Positions 24,487-33,393 of a stretch of 45,605 bases of DNA are shown here, in pieces. Location of the stretch: contig CAMCCX010000014.1 in NCBI GenBank assembly GCA_945873305.1, positions 1 to 45,605 of the forward strand. Direction: 5' to 3'. Position 1 is the stretch's first letter. Every line of letters begins with the position of its first letter. Both the position numbers and the translations under genes were made by a program. Under the pieces are notes generated by a model, which did no database searches, was not told the origin of the DNA, and saw only the letters and a list, made by a program, of their open reading frames with translations. The stretch comes from Akkermansia muciniphila (GTDB lineage: Bacteria > Verrucomicrobiota > Verrucomicrobiia > Verrucomicrobiales > Akkermansiaceae).

Positions 24487-26088
24487 ATGCGTTTTCATTC
24501 TCCTCTTCCGCTTGTCGGATGCGTGCTCATGGTTGGTTCGGCCGGGCTATTTGCTGCGGAGGATTTTTCATTTGAGGCACTGTGCTCCAAGGCCCGCAAA
24601 ATGGCGGTTGCGCCGTATGCCGCGTCGAAGCTGGAACTGGCGGATTTCTGGAAAAACCTGAATTACGACCAGCACCGCGACATCCGTTTCCAAATGGATT
24701 CCGGACTGTGGGCGAAGGAAAAGGGGCCGTTCTCCATCGATTTCTTCCACCCCGGCTGGACCGCGAAAAAGATGGTGGCGCTGCATGAAGTGAGCGGCGG
24801 GAAATCGGAACCACTCAAGTTCGACCTGAGTCTTTTCAATTACGGGAAACAGCAAATCCCGGCCGGGACGCCGCCTCCTCCGGGTTACGCCGGCTGGCGC
24901 GCGCGGACGCATTTGAACACGGCGGACTACATGGACGAGTTCCTGGTCTTCATGGGCGCGAGCTATTTCCGGGCGATTCCGAAGGACGCGCCATACGGGC
25001 TTTCCGCGCGCGGACTCTCGATCAACAGCGGGCTGCCGGGCGTGGGCGAAGAGTTCCCGGATTTCACGGAATTCCACTTGGAGAAGCCGGAGAATGGTTC
25101 GAAAACGCTCAAGGTCAGCGCGCTTCTCAGCGGCGAGAGCGTGGCGGGCGCGTATCAGTTCACCATCACTCCGGGACCGGAAACGGTCGTGGAGGTGGTG
25201 GCGGAAATCACGCTGCGCCGTCCGGTCCAACAGCTCGGGCTCGCGCCGTTTTCCAGCATGTTCTGGTTCGGCGAAAGCACGCATCCCAAGCCCTATGATT
25301 TCCGCCCGGAGGTGCATGACAGCGACGGACTTCTGATGGAACTGGGCAGCGGAAATCTTCATTACCGGCCGCTGGAAACGACCAAAGGCGAGTTCCGCCA
25401 CTGCGTCTTTACGATGGAGCAGCCGCGCTCGTGGTCGCTGCTTCAGCGTGACCGCTCGTTCAACTCCTATCAGGATCCGGAGGCTCTCTATCACAACCGC
25501 CCGAGTGTGCGGGTGGAGCCGGTCGAGGGATTCGACCTTGGGAAACTTCATTTGATCGAAATGCCGACCCGCGACGAGACGGACGACAATGTGATTCTGC
25601 TTTGGGAGCCGCAGCCGGGGTTGGAAGTCGGGAAAGCCGCTCGTTTCCACTATCGTCTGCGCTGGATGCGCGATCCCGCGCCGTCCGGGCTTTTCACCGT
25701 CCGCGCCACGCGCTCCGGGACGCCGGTGCAGAAACCGGACGAGGTTCTGATGGCCATCGATTTCGCGAAGCCGCTGCAGCCCGAGCTCAAAGTCGGCGAC
25801 CCGAAATGGGATGACATTTCGAAACTCAAGCCGGTCGTCACGGTGAATCAAAAGGCGGTGAAGATCCTCCATGTCGGGCTGAGCGACATCAGCATGCCGA
25901 ATGTGGACGCGCTTCCCGCCGGCCTCGGGCGCAGCGACAAGCTCCACATGCCGCAGGTGCTCCGTGCGTTTTTCGTGCTCGATCCACCGAAGGATTTGAA
26001 CGACATCGACATGACCTGCGAGCTGCAGGACGAGACCGGCAAGTGCGTCTCCGAGCGCTGGGTCTATCTCTGGCAGAAGTCCCGGTAA
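24487..26088 (+). CDS. Periplasmic glucan biosynthesis protein OpgG/MdoG
   Basis: OpgG-family proteins act in the periplasm on the beta-1,2-glucan backbone of osmoregulated periplasmic glucans. The 533-residue protein begins with a signal peptide (residues 1-24, ending GSAGLFAAED), followed by the catalytic beta-sandwich with DFWKNLNYDQHRDIRFQ, FFHPGW, YFRAIPKDAPYGLSARGLSI and PFSSMFWFGESTHPKPYDFRPEVHDSDG, all characteristic of MdoG/MdoD, and a C-terminal Ig-like domain. OpgG and OpgD cannot be separated with certainty, so the symbol is left blank. The usual partner opgH is not adjacent. Its stop codon directly abuts the stop of the convergent CorC-like gene. Confidence 0.88.
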   Translation: MRFHSPLPLVGCVLMVGSAGLFAAEDFSFEALCSKARKMAVAPYAASKLELADFWKNLNYDQHRDIRFQMDSGLWAKEKGPFSIDFFHPGWTAKKMVALHEVSGGKSEPLKFDLSLFNYGKQQIPAGTPPPPGYAGWRARTHLNTADYMDEFLVFMGASYFRAIPKDAPYGLSARGLSINSGLPGVGEEFPDFTEFHLEKPENGSKTLKVSALLSGESVAGAYQFTITPGPETVVEVVAEITLRRPVQQLGLAPFSSMFWFGESTHPKPYDFRPEVHDSDGLLMELGSGNLHYRPLETTKGEFRHCVFTMEQPRSWSLLQRDRSFNSYQDPEALYHNRPSVRVEPVEGFDLGKLHLIEMPTRDETDDNVILLWEPQPGLEVGKAARFHYRLRWMRDPAPSGLFTVRATRSGTPVQKPDEVLMAIDFAKPLQPELKVGDPKWDDISKLKPVVTVNQKAVKILHVGLSDISMPNVDALPAGLGRSDKLHMPQVLRAFFVLDPPKDLNDIDMTCELQDETGKCVSERWVYLWQKSR

Positions 26089-27390
26089 TCAAGAAGCGCC
26101 GGGCGGACGAATCAGCACCTTGTCGATCCGGTTGCGGTCGAGGTCAACCACCTCGATCCGGAATCCACCGGAGGTGAAGTGGTCGCCCGTGGCGGGAATT
26201 TTCCCGAGCGACTGGAGGATGAAGCCGCTGAGAGTCGAGTATTCGCGCTCGTCGGCGGCTTCCAGCGGGAGTTCCGGGAAGAGCTCTTCCAGCTCATCGA
26301 TGCGGATCATCGCGTCCACCAGCCAGCTGCCATCTTCCCGCAGAACCGCGTCCGGGCTCGCGGGCTTGCTAGAATCGAAGTCGCCGATGATGGTTTCCAT
26401 GACATCGTGAAGGGTGATCAATCCGGCGATGCCGCCGAACTCGTCGGCCACGAGGGCGATGGTGGAATTGCTCTTGCGGAATGTTTCCAAAAGCCGGTTG
26501 AGCGGCTGGGTGGGAGGCACCAGCAGCGGCGGCTTGAGCAAGCTCTTGAGCCCGCCGTCATGGCCGGCGTAGTGCGCGGCGAAAAGGTCTTTGATAGAAA
26601 GCATTCCTAGCAGATTGTCCCGCCGTCCTTCGAAAACCGGGAACTGGCTGTGATGGCTGCGCAAGACGGCGAGGCTGGTTTCGTCCCGGCCTTTCGCCGC
26701 ATCCAGCCAGCAAATCTCCCCGCGATGAACCATCAGGTCGCGCACGCACAAGCTGTCCAGCCCGAGAATGGCCTCCACCATTTCGGATTCTCCGGCGATC
26801 AGCGACCCTCCGCGCTCGCCCTCGCGGACGAGCATTTTCACCTCCTCCTCAGTCACGGCGGCTTCCTCCGCAGGGCGGACCCGCAGCACGCCAAGCACCA
26901 GATCCGTGGACAAGCCGAGCAATTTCACCGCCGGCGAGGCGACCCGCGACAGCCGCGCCATCGGACCGGCGGCGACTCGCGCGATCATTTCGGGATTGCC
27001 CATGCCGATGCGTTTCGGGACGAGTTCGCCGATGACCAGCGAGAAATAAGTGATCGCGCTCACCACCAGGCTCACGGCCAGCGCGTCCGCCCAAGACGCG
27101 ATCCAGGGAATGTGGGAGATCGCCGAAGCGAGGGATTTCGCCAGGGTCGCGCCGCCGAACGCGCCCGCCAGCACGCCCACCAGAGTGATGCCGATTTGCG
27201 TCGTGGAGAGGAAGCGGTTGGGCGATTCGACGAGATCAAGCGCGGCCTGGGCCTTTGTGTCGCCCGTTTCCGCCCACTGGCGCAGACGCGATTTCCGGCT
27301 GGAAACCACCGCGATTTCAATCATCGCAAACAGTCCGTTGAGCAAAAGAAGCAGAAAAATGAAGACGATTTCAAAGCCGACAGCAGACAT
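26089..27390 (-). CDS. CNNM/CorC-type membrane protein with CBS domains
   Basis: A 433-residue inner-membrane protein of the HlyC/CorC family, linked to magnesium or other divalent cation efflux. An N-terminal DUF21/CNNM domain (about residues 1-190) starts FIFLLLLLNGLFAMIEIAVVSSRKSRLRQ and has three or four membrane helices. Two CBS motifs follow at about 205-330, with DLMVHRGEI and NLLGMLSIKDLF. The C-terminal CorC_HlyC domain (about 345-430) contains EDGSWLVDAMIRIDELEEL. The start at 27390 is chosen because upstream in-frame sequence is not coding-like. It is divergent from the Fur-family gene. Confidence 0.9.
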   Translation of the reverse strand: MSAVGFEIVFIFLLLLLNGLFAMIEIAVVSSRKSRLRQWAETGDTKAQAALDLVESPNRFLSTTQIGITLVGVLAGAFGGATLAKSLASAISHIPWIASWADALAVSLVVSAITYFSLVIGELVPKRIGMGNPEMIARVAAGPMARLSRVASPAVKLLGLSTDLVLGVLRVRPAEEAAVTEEEVKMLVREGERGGSLIAGESEMVEAILGLDSLCVRDLMVHRGEICWLDAAKGRDETSLAVLRSHHSQFPVFEGRRDNLLGMLSIKDLFAAHYAGHDGGLKSLLKPPLLVPPTQPLNRLLETFRKSNSTIALVADEFGGIAGLITLHDVMETIIGDFDSSKPASPDAVLREDGSWLVDAMIRIDELEELFPELPLEAADEREYSTLSGFILQSLGKIPATGDHFTSGGFRIEVVDLDRNRIDKVLIRPPGAS

Positions 27391-27455
27391 TCCCCAAGCA
27401 AGCAAGACATCCGGGGATCGGCGAGCTTGATCATTCGGACGGCTGAAATTTGCCC

Positions 27456-27476
27456 GAATTATAATTGGAATAGTTC
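27456..27476. promoter_or_regulatory. AT-rich palindrome before the Fur-family gene
   Basis: GAATTAT at 27456-27462 and ATAGTTC at 27470-27476 form an inverted repeat with one mismatch around a 7-nt centre. It overlaps a perfect TATAAT (27460-27465, plus strand) and an overlapping TATAAT on the other strand. The left half, TTATAAT, is the half-site of PerR boxes in other bacteria. Its place between two divergent genes, 38 nt before a Fur-family regulator, suggests an autoregulatory operator. Confidence 0.45.
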
Positions 27477-27513
27477 TTGATATCGGTCGGCTCGCCTCTA
27501 GTTTGCCGCCGCG

Positions 27514-27942
27514 ATGGTCAGCAAAGCCCCAGAAATTTCCCCAGAAATGGAGATCCCCGACGAGATCTCCGGCTTGAGAATGACGGCCCAGCGCCGCGAG
27601 GTTTACCGCCTTCTCCAGCAAGAGCGGAACCACCCGACCGCGAACGAAGTCTTCATGCGGGTGAAGGACCGACTGCCGAACATCTCGCTGGCCACCGTTT
27701 ATAACTGCCTCGAAGCGCTCGTCCAACACGGCATCATCCGCCAAGTGAATTTCGAGCGCGAGTCGTCCCGCTACTGCCCGAATCTCAGCGAGCATGGGCA
27801 TTTTCACGACGCCACCACCGGCGTGATCCACGACGTGGATTTCAAACCCGGCATCAGCCTCGCCGACGTCCTCAACCTCCCGCCCGGAGCCGTCATCGAC
27901 GACGTCGAAATCACCCTCCGAGGCAAACTCGCCTCCCTTTGA
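27514..27942 (+). CDS. Fur-family regulator upstream of sufCBD
   Basis: A 142-residue DNA-binding protein of the Fur/PerR family. The winged helix is clear at about residues 18-85: [25 protein letters not shown] and the recognition helix [14 protein letters not shown]. The dimerisation part retains EHGHFHD, the histidine-rich metal site. The CxxC pairs that hold structural zinc in most Fur proteins are missing; the only cysteines are in YNC and RYCPN. Located 32 nt before sufC on the same strand, it probably controls the iron-sulfur operon and itself. Whether it senses iron, peroxide or haem cannot be read from the sequence. Confidence 0.88.
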   Translation: MVSKAPEISPEMEIPDEISGLRMTAQRREVYRLLQQERNHPTANEVFMRVKDRLPNISLATVYNCLEALVQHGIIRQVNFERESSRYCPNLSEHGHFHDATTGVIHDVDFKPGISLADVLNLPPGAVIDDVEITLRGKLASL

Positions 27943-27962
27943 TCTCAAATCTCAAATCTCAA
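27942..27962 (+). repeat. Three tandem copies of ATCTCAA before sufC
   Basis: The heptamer ATCTCAA is repeated three times exactly at 27942-27962, followed by a partial AT. It begins in the stop codon of the fur-like gene and ends 12 nt before the sufC ATG. No Shine-Dalgarno is present in this leader. Such repeats can change copy number by slippage. Confidence 0.85.
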
Positions 27963-27974
27963 ATTTTCCAACAC

Positions 27975-28727
27975 ATGAGCCTGCACATCCAAGACCTCCA
28001 CGCCACTCTCGAAGACGGCACCGAAATTCTAAAAGGCGTCACCCTCGACATCCCAAAGGGTGAAGTCCACGCCATCATGGGTCCTAACGGATCCGGCAAG
28101 TCCACACTCTCCAAAGTGATCGCCGGCCACGAGGGCTACGTCGTGACATCCGGATCCGTCACTCAGGACGGCGAGGAAATCCTGGAAAAATCCGTGGATG
28201 AGCGCTCCCGCGGCGGGATTTTCCTCGCGTTCCAATACCCATCCGAAGTTCCCGGCGTCTCGAACGCCAACTTCATCCGCGCCGCGCTTCAGGCCCGTTT
28301 GCCGAAGGGCGAGGACATCGACGCCGTCGCTTATTACAAGAACCTCTACTCGAAGATGGATCTGTTGGAAATGGACCGCAAGTTCACCGCCCGCGCCGTG
28401 AACGAAGGTTTCTCCGGCGGCGAAAAGAAGCGCAACGAGATCCTCCAGATGATGATGCTCGAACCGGAATACTGCATCCTCGACGAAACCGACTCCGGCC
28501 TCGACATCGACGCCCTCAAGATCGTCGCCAAGGGCGTGAACGCCATGCGCTCGCCCGACCGCGGCATGCTGCTCATCACCCACTATCAGCGCCTGCTCGA
28601 CTACATCAAGCCGGACTACGTGCACGTCATGGCGGAAGGCCGCATCGTCCGCTCCGGCGGCCCCGAGCTCGCGCTGGAACTGGAAAAAGACGGCTACGAG
28701 TTCCTCAAGGAGCCCGCCCTCGCCTGA
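27975..28727 (+). CDS. sufC: Fe-S cluster assembly ATPase SufC
   Basis: SufC is the cytoplasmic ABC-type ATPase of the SufBCD scaffold for iron-sulfur cluster assembly. At 250 residues it is a standard length. Visible are Walker [10 protein letters not shown] (36-44), the Q-loop [10 protein letters not shown], signature [10 protein letters not shown], Walker [16 protein letters not shown] with the SufC-specific ETDSGLD, and the switch His in [10 protein letters not shown]. The ATG at 27975 starts the conserved sequence; an upstream in-frame codon at 27939 falls in the heptamer repeat. sufB begins 18 nt downstream. Confidence 0.97.
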   Translation: MSLHIQDLHATLEDGTEILKGVTLDIPKGEVHAIMGPNGSGKSTLSKVIAGHEGYVVTSGSVTQDGEEILEKSVDERSRGGIFLAFQYPSEVPGVSNANFIRAALQARLPKGEDIDAVAYYKNLYSKMDLLEMDRKFTARAVNEGFSGGEKKRNEILQMMMLEPEYCILDETDSGLDIDALKIVAKGVNAMRSPDRGMLLITHYQRLLDYIKPDYVHVMAEGRIVRSGGPELALELEKDGYEFLKEPALA

Positions 28728-28745
28728 GACTAACACTTCATCATC

Positions 28746-30182
28746 ATGTCCTACGACACCACAGACGTTCTCGACCATGAAACCCGCGAGGCGATCGACA
28801 TCGACCGCACCAAGGGTGACTTCACGTTCCCCGAGCGCAACAAGTTCGACGCCGGCCGCGGCCTGAGCTCGAAGACGGTCGATTATATTTCCGATGTGAA
28901 GAACGATCCCGACTGGGTCCGTGAGTTCCGCCACAAGGCGCTCAAGACATTCCTGGAAAAGCCGATGCCCACCAACTGGGCGACCAAGGATCTGGAAGCC
29001 ATCGACTTCGACGTCATCCGCTATTATCTATCTGACGGCGAGAAGCCGAAGCGCTCTTGGGACGACGTGCCAGCAGACGTTTTGGAAACCTTCGAACGTC
29101 TCGGCATTCCCCAGCAGGAACGCGCGTTCCTCGCCGGCGTGGAGGCCCAGTTCGACTCGGAAGCCGCCTATTCCAATGTGAAGGAAGAGCTGACCAAACA
29201 AGGCGTCATCTTCTGTAACTCCACCGAAGGCCTGAAGGAACACGAGGAGATTTTCCGCCCGTGGTTCGGCAAAGTCATCCCGACAGGGGACAACAAATTT
29301 TCCGCGCTCAACAGTGCCGTCTTCTCCGGCGGTTCGTTCATCTACATCCCGAAAGGCGTGAAGTTGAAGCAACCGCTCCAGGCGTATTTCCGCATCAACT
29401 CGGAGAACTTCGGCCAGTTCGAGCGCACGCTCATCATCGCCGACGAAGGTGCCGAGTTGATGTATATGGAAGGCTGCACCGCGCCGAAGTTCGAGACCGC
29501 CACGCTGCACTCCGCCGTGGTCGAACTCGTCGCACTCAAGGGCGCGAAGATTCAATACGTCACCGTGCAAAACTGGTCGTCCAACGTATTCAACCTCGTC
29601 ACCAAGCGCGGCATCGCCATGGAAGACGCGGAAGTCCGCTGGATCGACTGCAACATCGGCTCGCGCCTAACCATGAAATATCCCGGCGTCGTCATGAAGG
29701 GCAAGCGCGCCCGCGGCGAGGTCATTTCCATCGCCCTCGCCAACACCGGACAGCATCAGGACACTGGCGCGAAAATGATCCACGCCGCTGACGACACGAC
29801 TTCCAACGTCGTTTCCAAATCCATCTCCGTCGGTGAGGGCCGTTCCACCTATCGCGGCCAGGTCTTCATTCCGAAGCATCTCAAGGGTTGCAAAAACAAC
29901 ACCGAGTGCGACGCCCTGCTCATCAACAGCCACAGCCGCACCGACACTTATCCGGCCATCACGGTCAAGGGCAACCAGCACGCCACCCAGCACGAGGCGT
30001 CGGTGAGCCAGGTTTCCGAGGACATGCTCTTCTACATGCAACAGCGCGGCCTCAACCAAGGCCAGGCCATGTCGCTCGCCGTCAACGGCTTCATCAACGA
30101 CCTCGTCCGCGAGTTCCCGATGGAATACTCCGTCGAGCTCAAGCGCCTCATCGATTTGGAAATGGAAGGCTCCGTAGGCTAA
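28746..30182 (+). CDS. sufB: Fe-S cluster assembly scaffold SufB
   Basis: SufB is the scaffold subunit on which the SufBCD complex builds the Fe-S cluster. The 478-residue length is normal. It shows the family landmarks [55 protein letters not shown] and, near the C-terminus, [24 protein letters not shown] with the conserved Cys residues, then [20 protein letters not shown]. These SufB-specific motifs separate it from SufD. It lies between sufC (18 nt) and sufD (19 nt). No Shine-Dalgarno is seen before the ATG. Confidence 0.97.
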   Translation: MSYDTTDVLDHETREAIDIDRTKGDFTFPERNKFDAGRGLSSKTVDYISDVKNDPDWVREFRHKALKTFLEKPMPTNWATKDLEAIDFDVIRYYLSDGEKPKRSWDDVPADVLETFERLGIPQQERAFLAGVEAQFDSEAAYSNVKEELTKQGVIFCNSTEGLKEHEEIFRPWFGKVIPTGDNKFSALNSAVFSGGSFIYIPKGVKLKQPLQAYFRINSENFGQFERTLIIADEGAELMYMEGCTAPKFETATLHSAVVELVALKGAKIQYVTVQNWSSNVFNLVTKRGIAMEDAEVRWIDCNIGSRLTMKYPGVVMKGKRARGEVISIALANTGQHQDTGAKMIHAADDTTSNVVSKSISVGEGRSTYRGQVFIPKHLKGCKNNTECDALLINSHSRTDTYPAITVKGNQHATQHEASVSQVSEDMLFYMQQRGLNQGQAMSLAVNGFINDLVREFPMEYSVELKRLIDLEMEGSVG

Positions 30183-30201
30183 ACTTCAACTGACTTTTTC
30201 A

Positions 30202-31509
30202 ATGAGCCTCACCCTCGATTCACCACCGTCCATGCTTACCACCGCTCCGGAGACCCCGGCTTATCTACCCGCTTGGTTCGCCGCCCGCCAGCAGTCCGCC
30301 TGGCAGCGCTTTCTCGCCACTCCCGCGCCGAAACGCGGCGATGAGACCTGGCGCTTCTCCAGCATCAAGCAGCTCGATTTCTCCTCGTTCCACAAAACTC
30401 CGGTTAGTGGGGCGAATGATTTGATCGCCCGCTCCACCGGCCTTGAAGCGCCGGCGGCGAAACTGATTTTCGTGAACGACGAGCTCGTGCATGTGGAGTC
30501 CCATCTCCCGGAAGGCGTCATCTGCCTCCCGCTCGCCGAGGCGCTCGTCTCCCACAGCGATCTGGTGCAGGCGCACTTCATGAAGCAGGAAACCCGCCTC
30601 GGGTCGGCCAAGTTCGGCGCGCTTCACGAAGCGTCGTTGACTAACGGCTTGTTCGTCCATGTTTCCGACAAGGTCGAAATCGACGGAACCATCGAAGTTC
30701 ATCACTGGATTTCCGGAGCCAACACCGTCATCTTTCCCCACACGCTGGTCGTCACCGGAAAGAGTTCGAAAGTCCGCGTGGTCGATATTTTCCGCTCGGC
30801 GGACGATGTCCAACCCGGCCTCGCCATCGCGGTCAACGATTTATCCGCCGGTCAGAATTCCAAGCTCGATTACGTCGCGATCCAAGCGTTCAACGAAGTG
30901 ACGCGAGTCATCCAAATCAACGAGACTTCCGCATTCCGCGATGCCTCGGCCACCGGCTTCATCCTCAACACCGGCGCTTCCTGGGCGCGCAACGAGACGC
31001 TCTCCCGCCTCGAAGGCCCTGGCTCCCGCTCGGACATGCTCTCGGTTTCCATCCCCGCCCACGAGCAGGAATACGACCAACGCACGTTCCAGCACCATGT
31101 CTCGGAAGGCGCTTACTCGGACTTGCTCTACAAAAACTCGCTCTACGACAACTCGCGCACGATTTTCTCCGGACTCATCTTCGTGGACAAGGACGCACAC
31201 CACACCGATGCCTATCAGACCTGCCGCAATCTGCTGATGAGCGATACCTGCGAGGCCAACTCGATGCCCGGCCTCGAGATCAACGCCGATCAAGTGAAAT
31301 GCTCGCACGGCAGCACTTCCTCCCAGATCAGTGACGAGGAAATTTTCTACCTCCGCGCGCGCGGTATCGATCCGGTGAACGCCCGCCAGCTCATCGCCCG
31401 CGGATTCTCCGTGGACGTCGTGGAACGCTTGAAGAATGAAGCGGTCGAGGAGTTAGTCCTCAGCTTCATCGACGACAAGTTCGCCCACATCGCCTCTCGC
31501 GGCGCTTAG
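30202..31509 (+). CDS. sufD: Fe-S cluster assembly protein SufD
   Basis: SufD pairs with SufB in the SufBC2D complex. The 435-residue protein has the N-terminal helical domain (PAWFAARQQSAWQRFLATPAPKRGDETWRFSS in pieces, with the typical W-R-F-S-S motif), a central right-handed beta-helix, and the SufD C-terminal block SMPGLEINADQVKCSHGSTSSQ, whose CSHGST contains the conserved His. It ends the visible suf operon: no sufS, sufE or sufU follows, so cysteine desulfurase must be encoded elsewhere. It converges with the PhoH-like gene at a distance of 9 nt. Confidence 0.95.
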   Translation: MSLTLDSPPSMLTTAPETPAYLPAWFAARQQSAWQRFLATPAPKRGDETWRFSSIKQLDFSSFHKTPVSGANDLIARSTGLEAPAAKLIFVNDELVHVESHLPEGVICLPLAEALVSHSDLVQAHFMKQETRLGSAKFGALHEASLTNGLFVHVSDKVEIDGTIEVHHWISGANTVIFPHTLVVTGKSSKVRVVDIFRSADDVQPGLAIAVNDLSAGQNSKLDYVAIQAFNEVTRVIQINETSAFRDASATGFILNTGASWARNETLSRLEGPGSRSDMLSVSIPAHEQEYDQRTFQHHVSEGAYSDLLYKNSLYDNSRTIFSGLIFVDKDAHHTDAYQTCRNLLMSDTCEANSMPGLEINADQVKCSHGSTSSQISDEEIFYLRARGIDPVNARQLIARGFSVDVVERLKNEAVEELVLSFIDDKFAHIASRGA

Positions 31510-31518
31510 TCGCGCCGG

Positions 31519-33051
31519 TCACATCAACTGCGCGCCGGCCTCCGCCAACTCGGAACGCTCGCCACGGTTCAGCGCGACGTGCGCGACGAAAGGCTGGCCC
31601 TTGAGGCGGTTCCGCGTGTAAACGAGTCCGTTGCTGCGACTGTCCACGTAAGGATTGTCGATCTGCGCCGGATCGCCGACGAGAACGAGTTTCGAATCGC
31701 GCGACATGCGGGTGACGATGGTTTTCGCTTCCTGCGGCGTGAGCTGTTGGGCTTCGTCGAGAATGAAGAAGCGGTTAGGAATCGAGCGTCCGCGGATATA
31801 GCAGAGCGCTTCGATTTCCAGAATGCCCTGCTCCATCAGAAGCTCGTAAGGCTTTTTCACTGTCGCGGGCGCGGAACCCGCCGGCTTTTGCTGCTTGCGG
31901 CGCGGACCAAGAGGAATGGTTGGACGCATCAGGAGATCAAGCGCGTCATGGATCGGCTGGAGCCACGGACGCATTTTCTCATCGAGAGAACCCGGCAGGA
32001 AACCGAGCTGATCGCCCATCGAGACGACAGGACGGCTCACAGTGATTCCGTTGTATTTGCGGTTGAACATCTCGTGCAGGCCCGCGGCGACGGCGACCAA
32101 CGTCTTGCCGGTGCCGGCGTGGCCATAGCAGGTGACGAGGGAAATGTCCGGGTTGAGTAGCGCGTCGATAAGGCAGCGCTGGCCGAGGTTGAGTGGCTTG
32201 AGCGATTGGCCGTCGGGGATTTTCAAAACCTCGGGAATATTCAGGCGGACGAAACGCCCGTCTGCCGAGAGCCGGGCTGGGATGGTTTGCTTTTCACCAG
32301 CGCCCAACAAAACATACTCGTTCACCGCCACGCCTTGGATGCGGTCTTCCGAGATCGGAAGATCGCCGGTGCTGGCGAAACGATGAAGCTCGCTCGGATC
32401 GACTTCGACACGGCGTACCTCGTAGTTTGAAACCTCGCGGGCATCGACCTTGTCGTTGAGATAGTCCTGGCACTCGATCCCGACGGCGCGGGCCTTGAGT
32501 TGCATGTTGATGTCTTTCGTCACGAGGACGACGGGAGCCTGGTTATACTGCATGAGCAGCAGGCAGGCGGCTAGAATCCGGTGGTCGACGCGTTCGCGAT
32601 CGGGGAAAACCCGGTGGAAGCGGTTGAGCTGATCCGAGTTTTTCGGGCAGCTTGCGGGATCATAGATGACCAGACGCACGGTGCCGCCGCCTTCGGTGGT
32701 CACGCCATGGGTGACTTGTTCCGAAGAGGAAAACATGTCTGTTAGGCGGCGATGGACGCGGCGGGCGTTGGCTCCACGCTCGGTTTGCTCGGACTTGAAT
32801 TTATCGAGCTCGGCGAGCACGTCGACAAGGATGCAGAGGTGGTTTTCCTTGAACCGCTCCAAGGCCGCGGGGTCGTGCAGGAGAACATTCGTGTCTAGCA
32901 CATAGTTTTTCACGAGCTGCGAGGGTGCCGTGAGGCCGAAATCGCTGGCGATGGGAGAAGCTGCGGACGCTCGCTTCTTTCGGGTGCCGCCTCCGTTTTC
33001 TGGAATTTCTTCAAACAATGCGGACTGACCTTCCTCGGTGCGATGAATCAT
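31519..33051 (-). CDS. PhoH2-type protein: PIN nuclease fused to PhoH ATPase
   Basis: A 510-residue cytoplasmic protein combining an N-terminal PIN RNase domain (about residues 49-190; NYVLDTNVLLHDP with Asp53, plus DVLAELDKF and later VLVTKDINMQLKA) with a C-terminal PhoH ATPase (about 290-505). The ATPase has Walker A YGHAGTGKTLVAV (309-317), Walker B FFILDEAQQLTP and sensor LVGDPAQIDNPYVD. Proteins of this architecture (YlaK/PhoH2) are described as RNA-unwinding ribonucleases. The start at 33051 (MIHRTEEGQ) is chosen; upstream in-frame sequence is not coding-like. It converges with sufD and is divergent from ccoG. Confidence 0.92.
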   Translation of the reverse strand: MIHRTEEGQSALFEEIPENGGGTRKKRASAASPIASDFGLTAPSQLVKNYVLDTNVLLHDPAALERFKENHLCILVDVLAELDKFKSEQTERGANARRVHRRLTDMFSSSEQVTHGVTTEGGGTVRLVIYDPASCPKNSDQLNRFHRVFPDRERVDHRILAACLLLMQYNQAPVVLVTKDINMQLKARAVGIECQDYLNDKVDAREVSNYEVRRVEVDPSELHRFASTGDLPISEDRIQGVAVNEYVLLGAGEKQTIPARLSADGRFVRLNIPEVLKIPDGQSLKPLNLGQRCLIDALLNPDISLVTCYGHAGTGKTLVAVAAGLHEMFNRKYNGITVSRPVVSMGDQLGFLPGSLDEKMRPWLQPIHDALDLLMRPTIPLGPRRKQQKPAGSAPATVKKPYELLMEQGILEIEALCYIRGRSIPNRFFILDEAQQLTPQEAKTIVTRMSRDSKLVLVGDPAQIDNPYVDSRSNGLVYTRNRLKGQPFVAHVALNRGERSELAEAGAQLM

Positions 33052-33079
33052 CGTTGTGGGTGATTTTGCGGGGTGTTTT

Positions 33080-33112
33080 GACGGGTGCCGGGGGGCGAAT
33101 TCCCGGCCCGTC
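33080..33112. other. GC-rich stem-loop upstream of the PhoH-like gene
   Basis: GACGG-GT-GCCGGG (33080-33092) pairs with CCCGGC-CCGTC (33102-33112), an 11-bp stem with a two-base bulge and a 9-nt loop. It ends 28 nt before the PhoH-like start on the minus strand. It belongs to the 342-base stretch 33052-33393, which also holds two TTGAT/ATCAA palindromes and one possible small ORF. Confidence 0.5.
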
Positions 33113-33149
33113 GCCGGTATCCGCAGTGCCAAATGGTGGCATCGAAACT

Positions 33150-33166
33150 TTGATCGCTTTAATCAA
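33150..33166. promoter_or_regulatory. TTGAT/ATCAA palindrome 1 upstream of ccoG
   Basis: TTGAT (33150-33154) and ATCAA (33162-33166) are separated by CGCTTTA. The arms equal the FNR/Anr half-sites, and cbb3 oxidase assembly genes such as ccoG are often FNR-controlled, but the spacer is 7 nt and not the 4 nt of an FNR box. Confidence 0.25.
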
Positions 33167-33196
33167 GATGCGCTTACTATCCTCATGCGCGGCGGG

Positions 33197-33343
33197 ATGA
33201 CAACCCCCAAATTGAAATTTCCGCTGCCCGCGGAGTTCGATCCGCTCGCGCTCTCCGGTCTCATCGAAATCAAGCTGCGCCCATCCGGGAAATTGTTTGA
33301 TAGATCAAAGCGCGCCGGGCATTTCCTGCGTGGTCTTGCATAG
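33197..33343 (+). CDS. Possible 48-residue ORF, perhaps a gene remnant
   Basis: The frame from an ATG at 33197 reads MTTPKLKFPLPAEFDPLALS and 28 more residues. Its first 30 or so codons have strongly G/C-ending third positions like real genes of this genome; the rest (from about 33290) does not. No family is recognised and no Shine-Dalgarno precedes it. It may be a small gene, the surviving 5' end of a lost one, or chance. Confidence 0.25.
   Translation: MTTPKLKFPLPAEFDPLALSGLIEIKLRPSGKLFDRSKRAGHFLRGLA
33296..33309. promoter_or_regulatory. TTGAT/ATCAA palindrome 2 upstream of ccoG
   Basis: TTTGATAGATCAAA is a perfect 14-bp palindrome 84 nt before the ccoG start. It has the FNR half-sites TTGAT and ATCAA but a 2-nt spacer in place of 4. 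It lies within the doubtful small ORF at 33197-33343. Confidence 0.3.
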
Positions 33344-33393
33344 GCGATGCGGAGCGGAGTGGACAGGCCGCTGCGATCTTCCCAAACTCTTTC

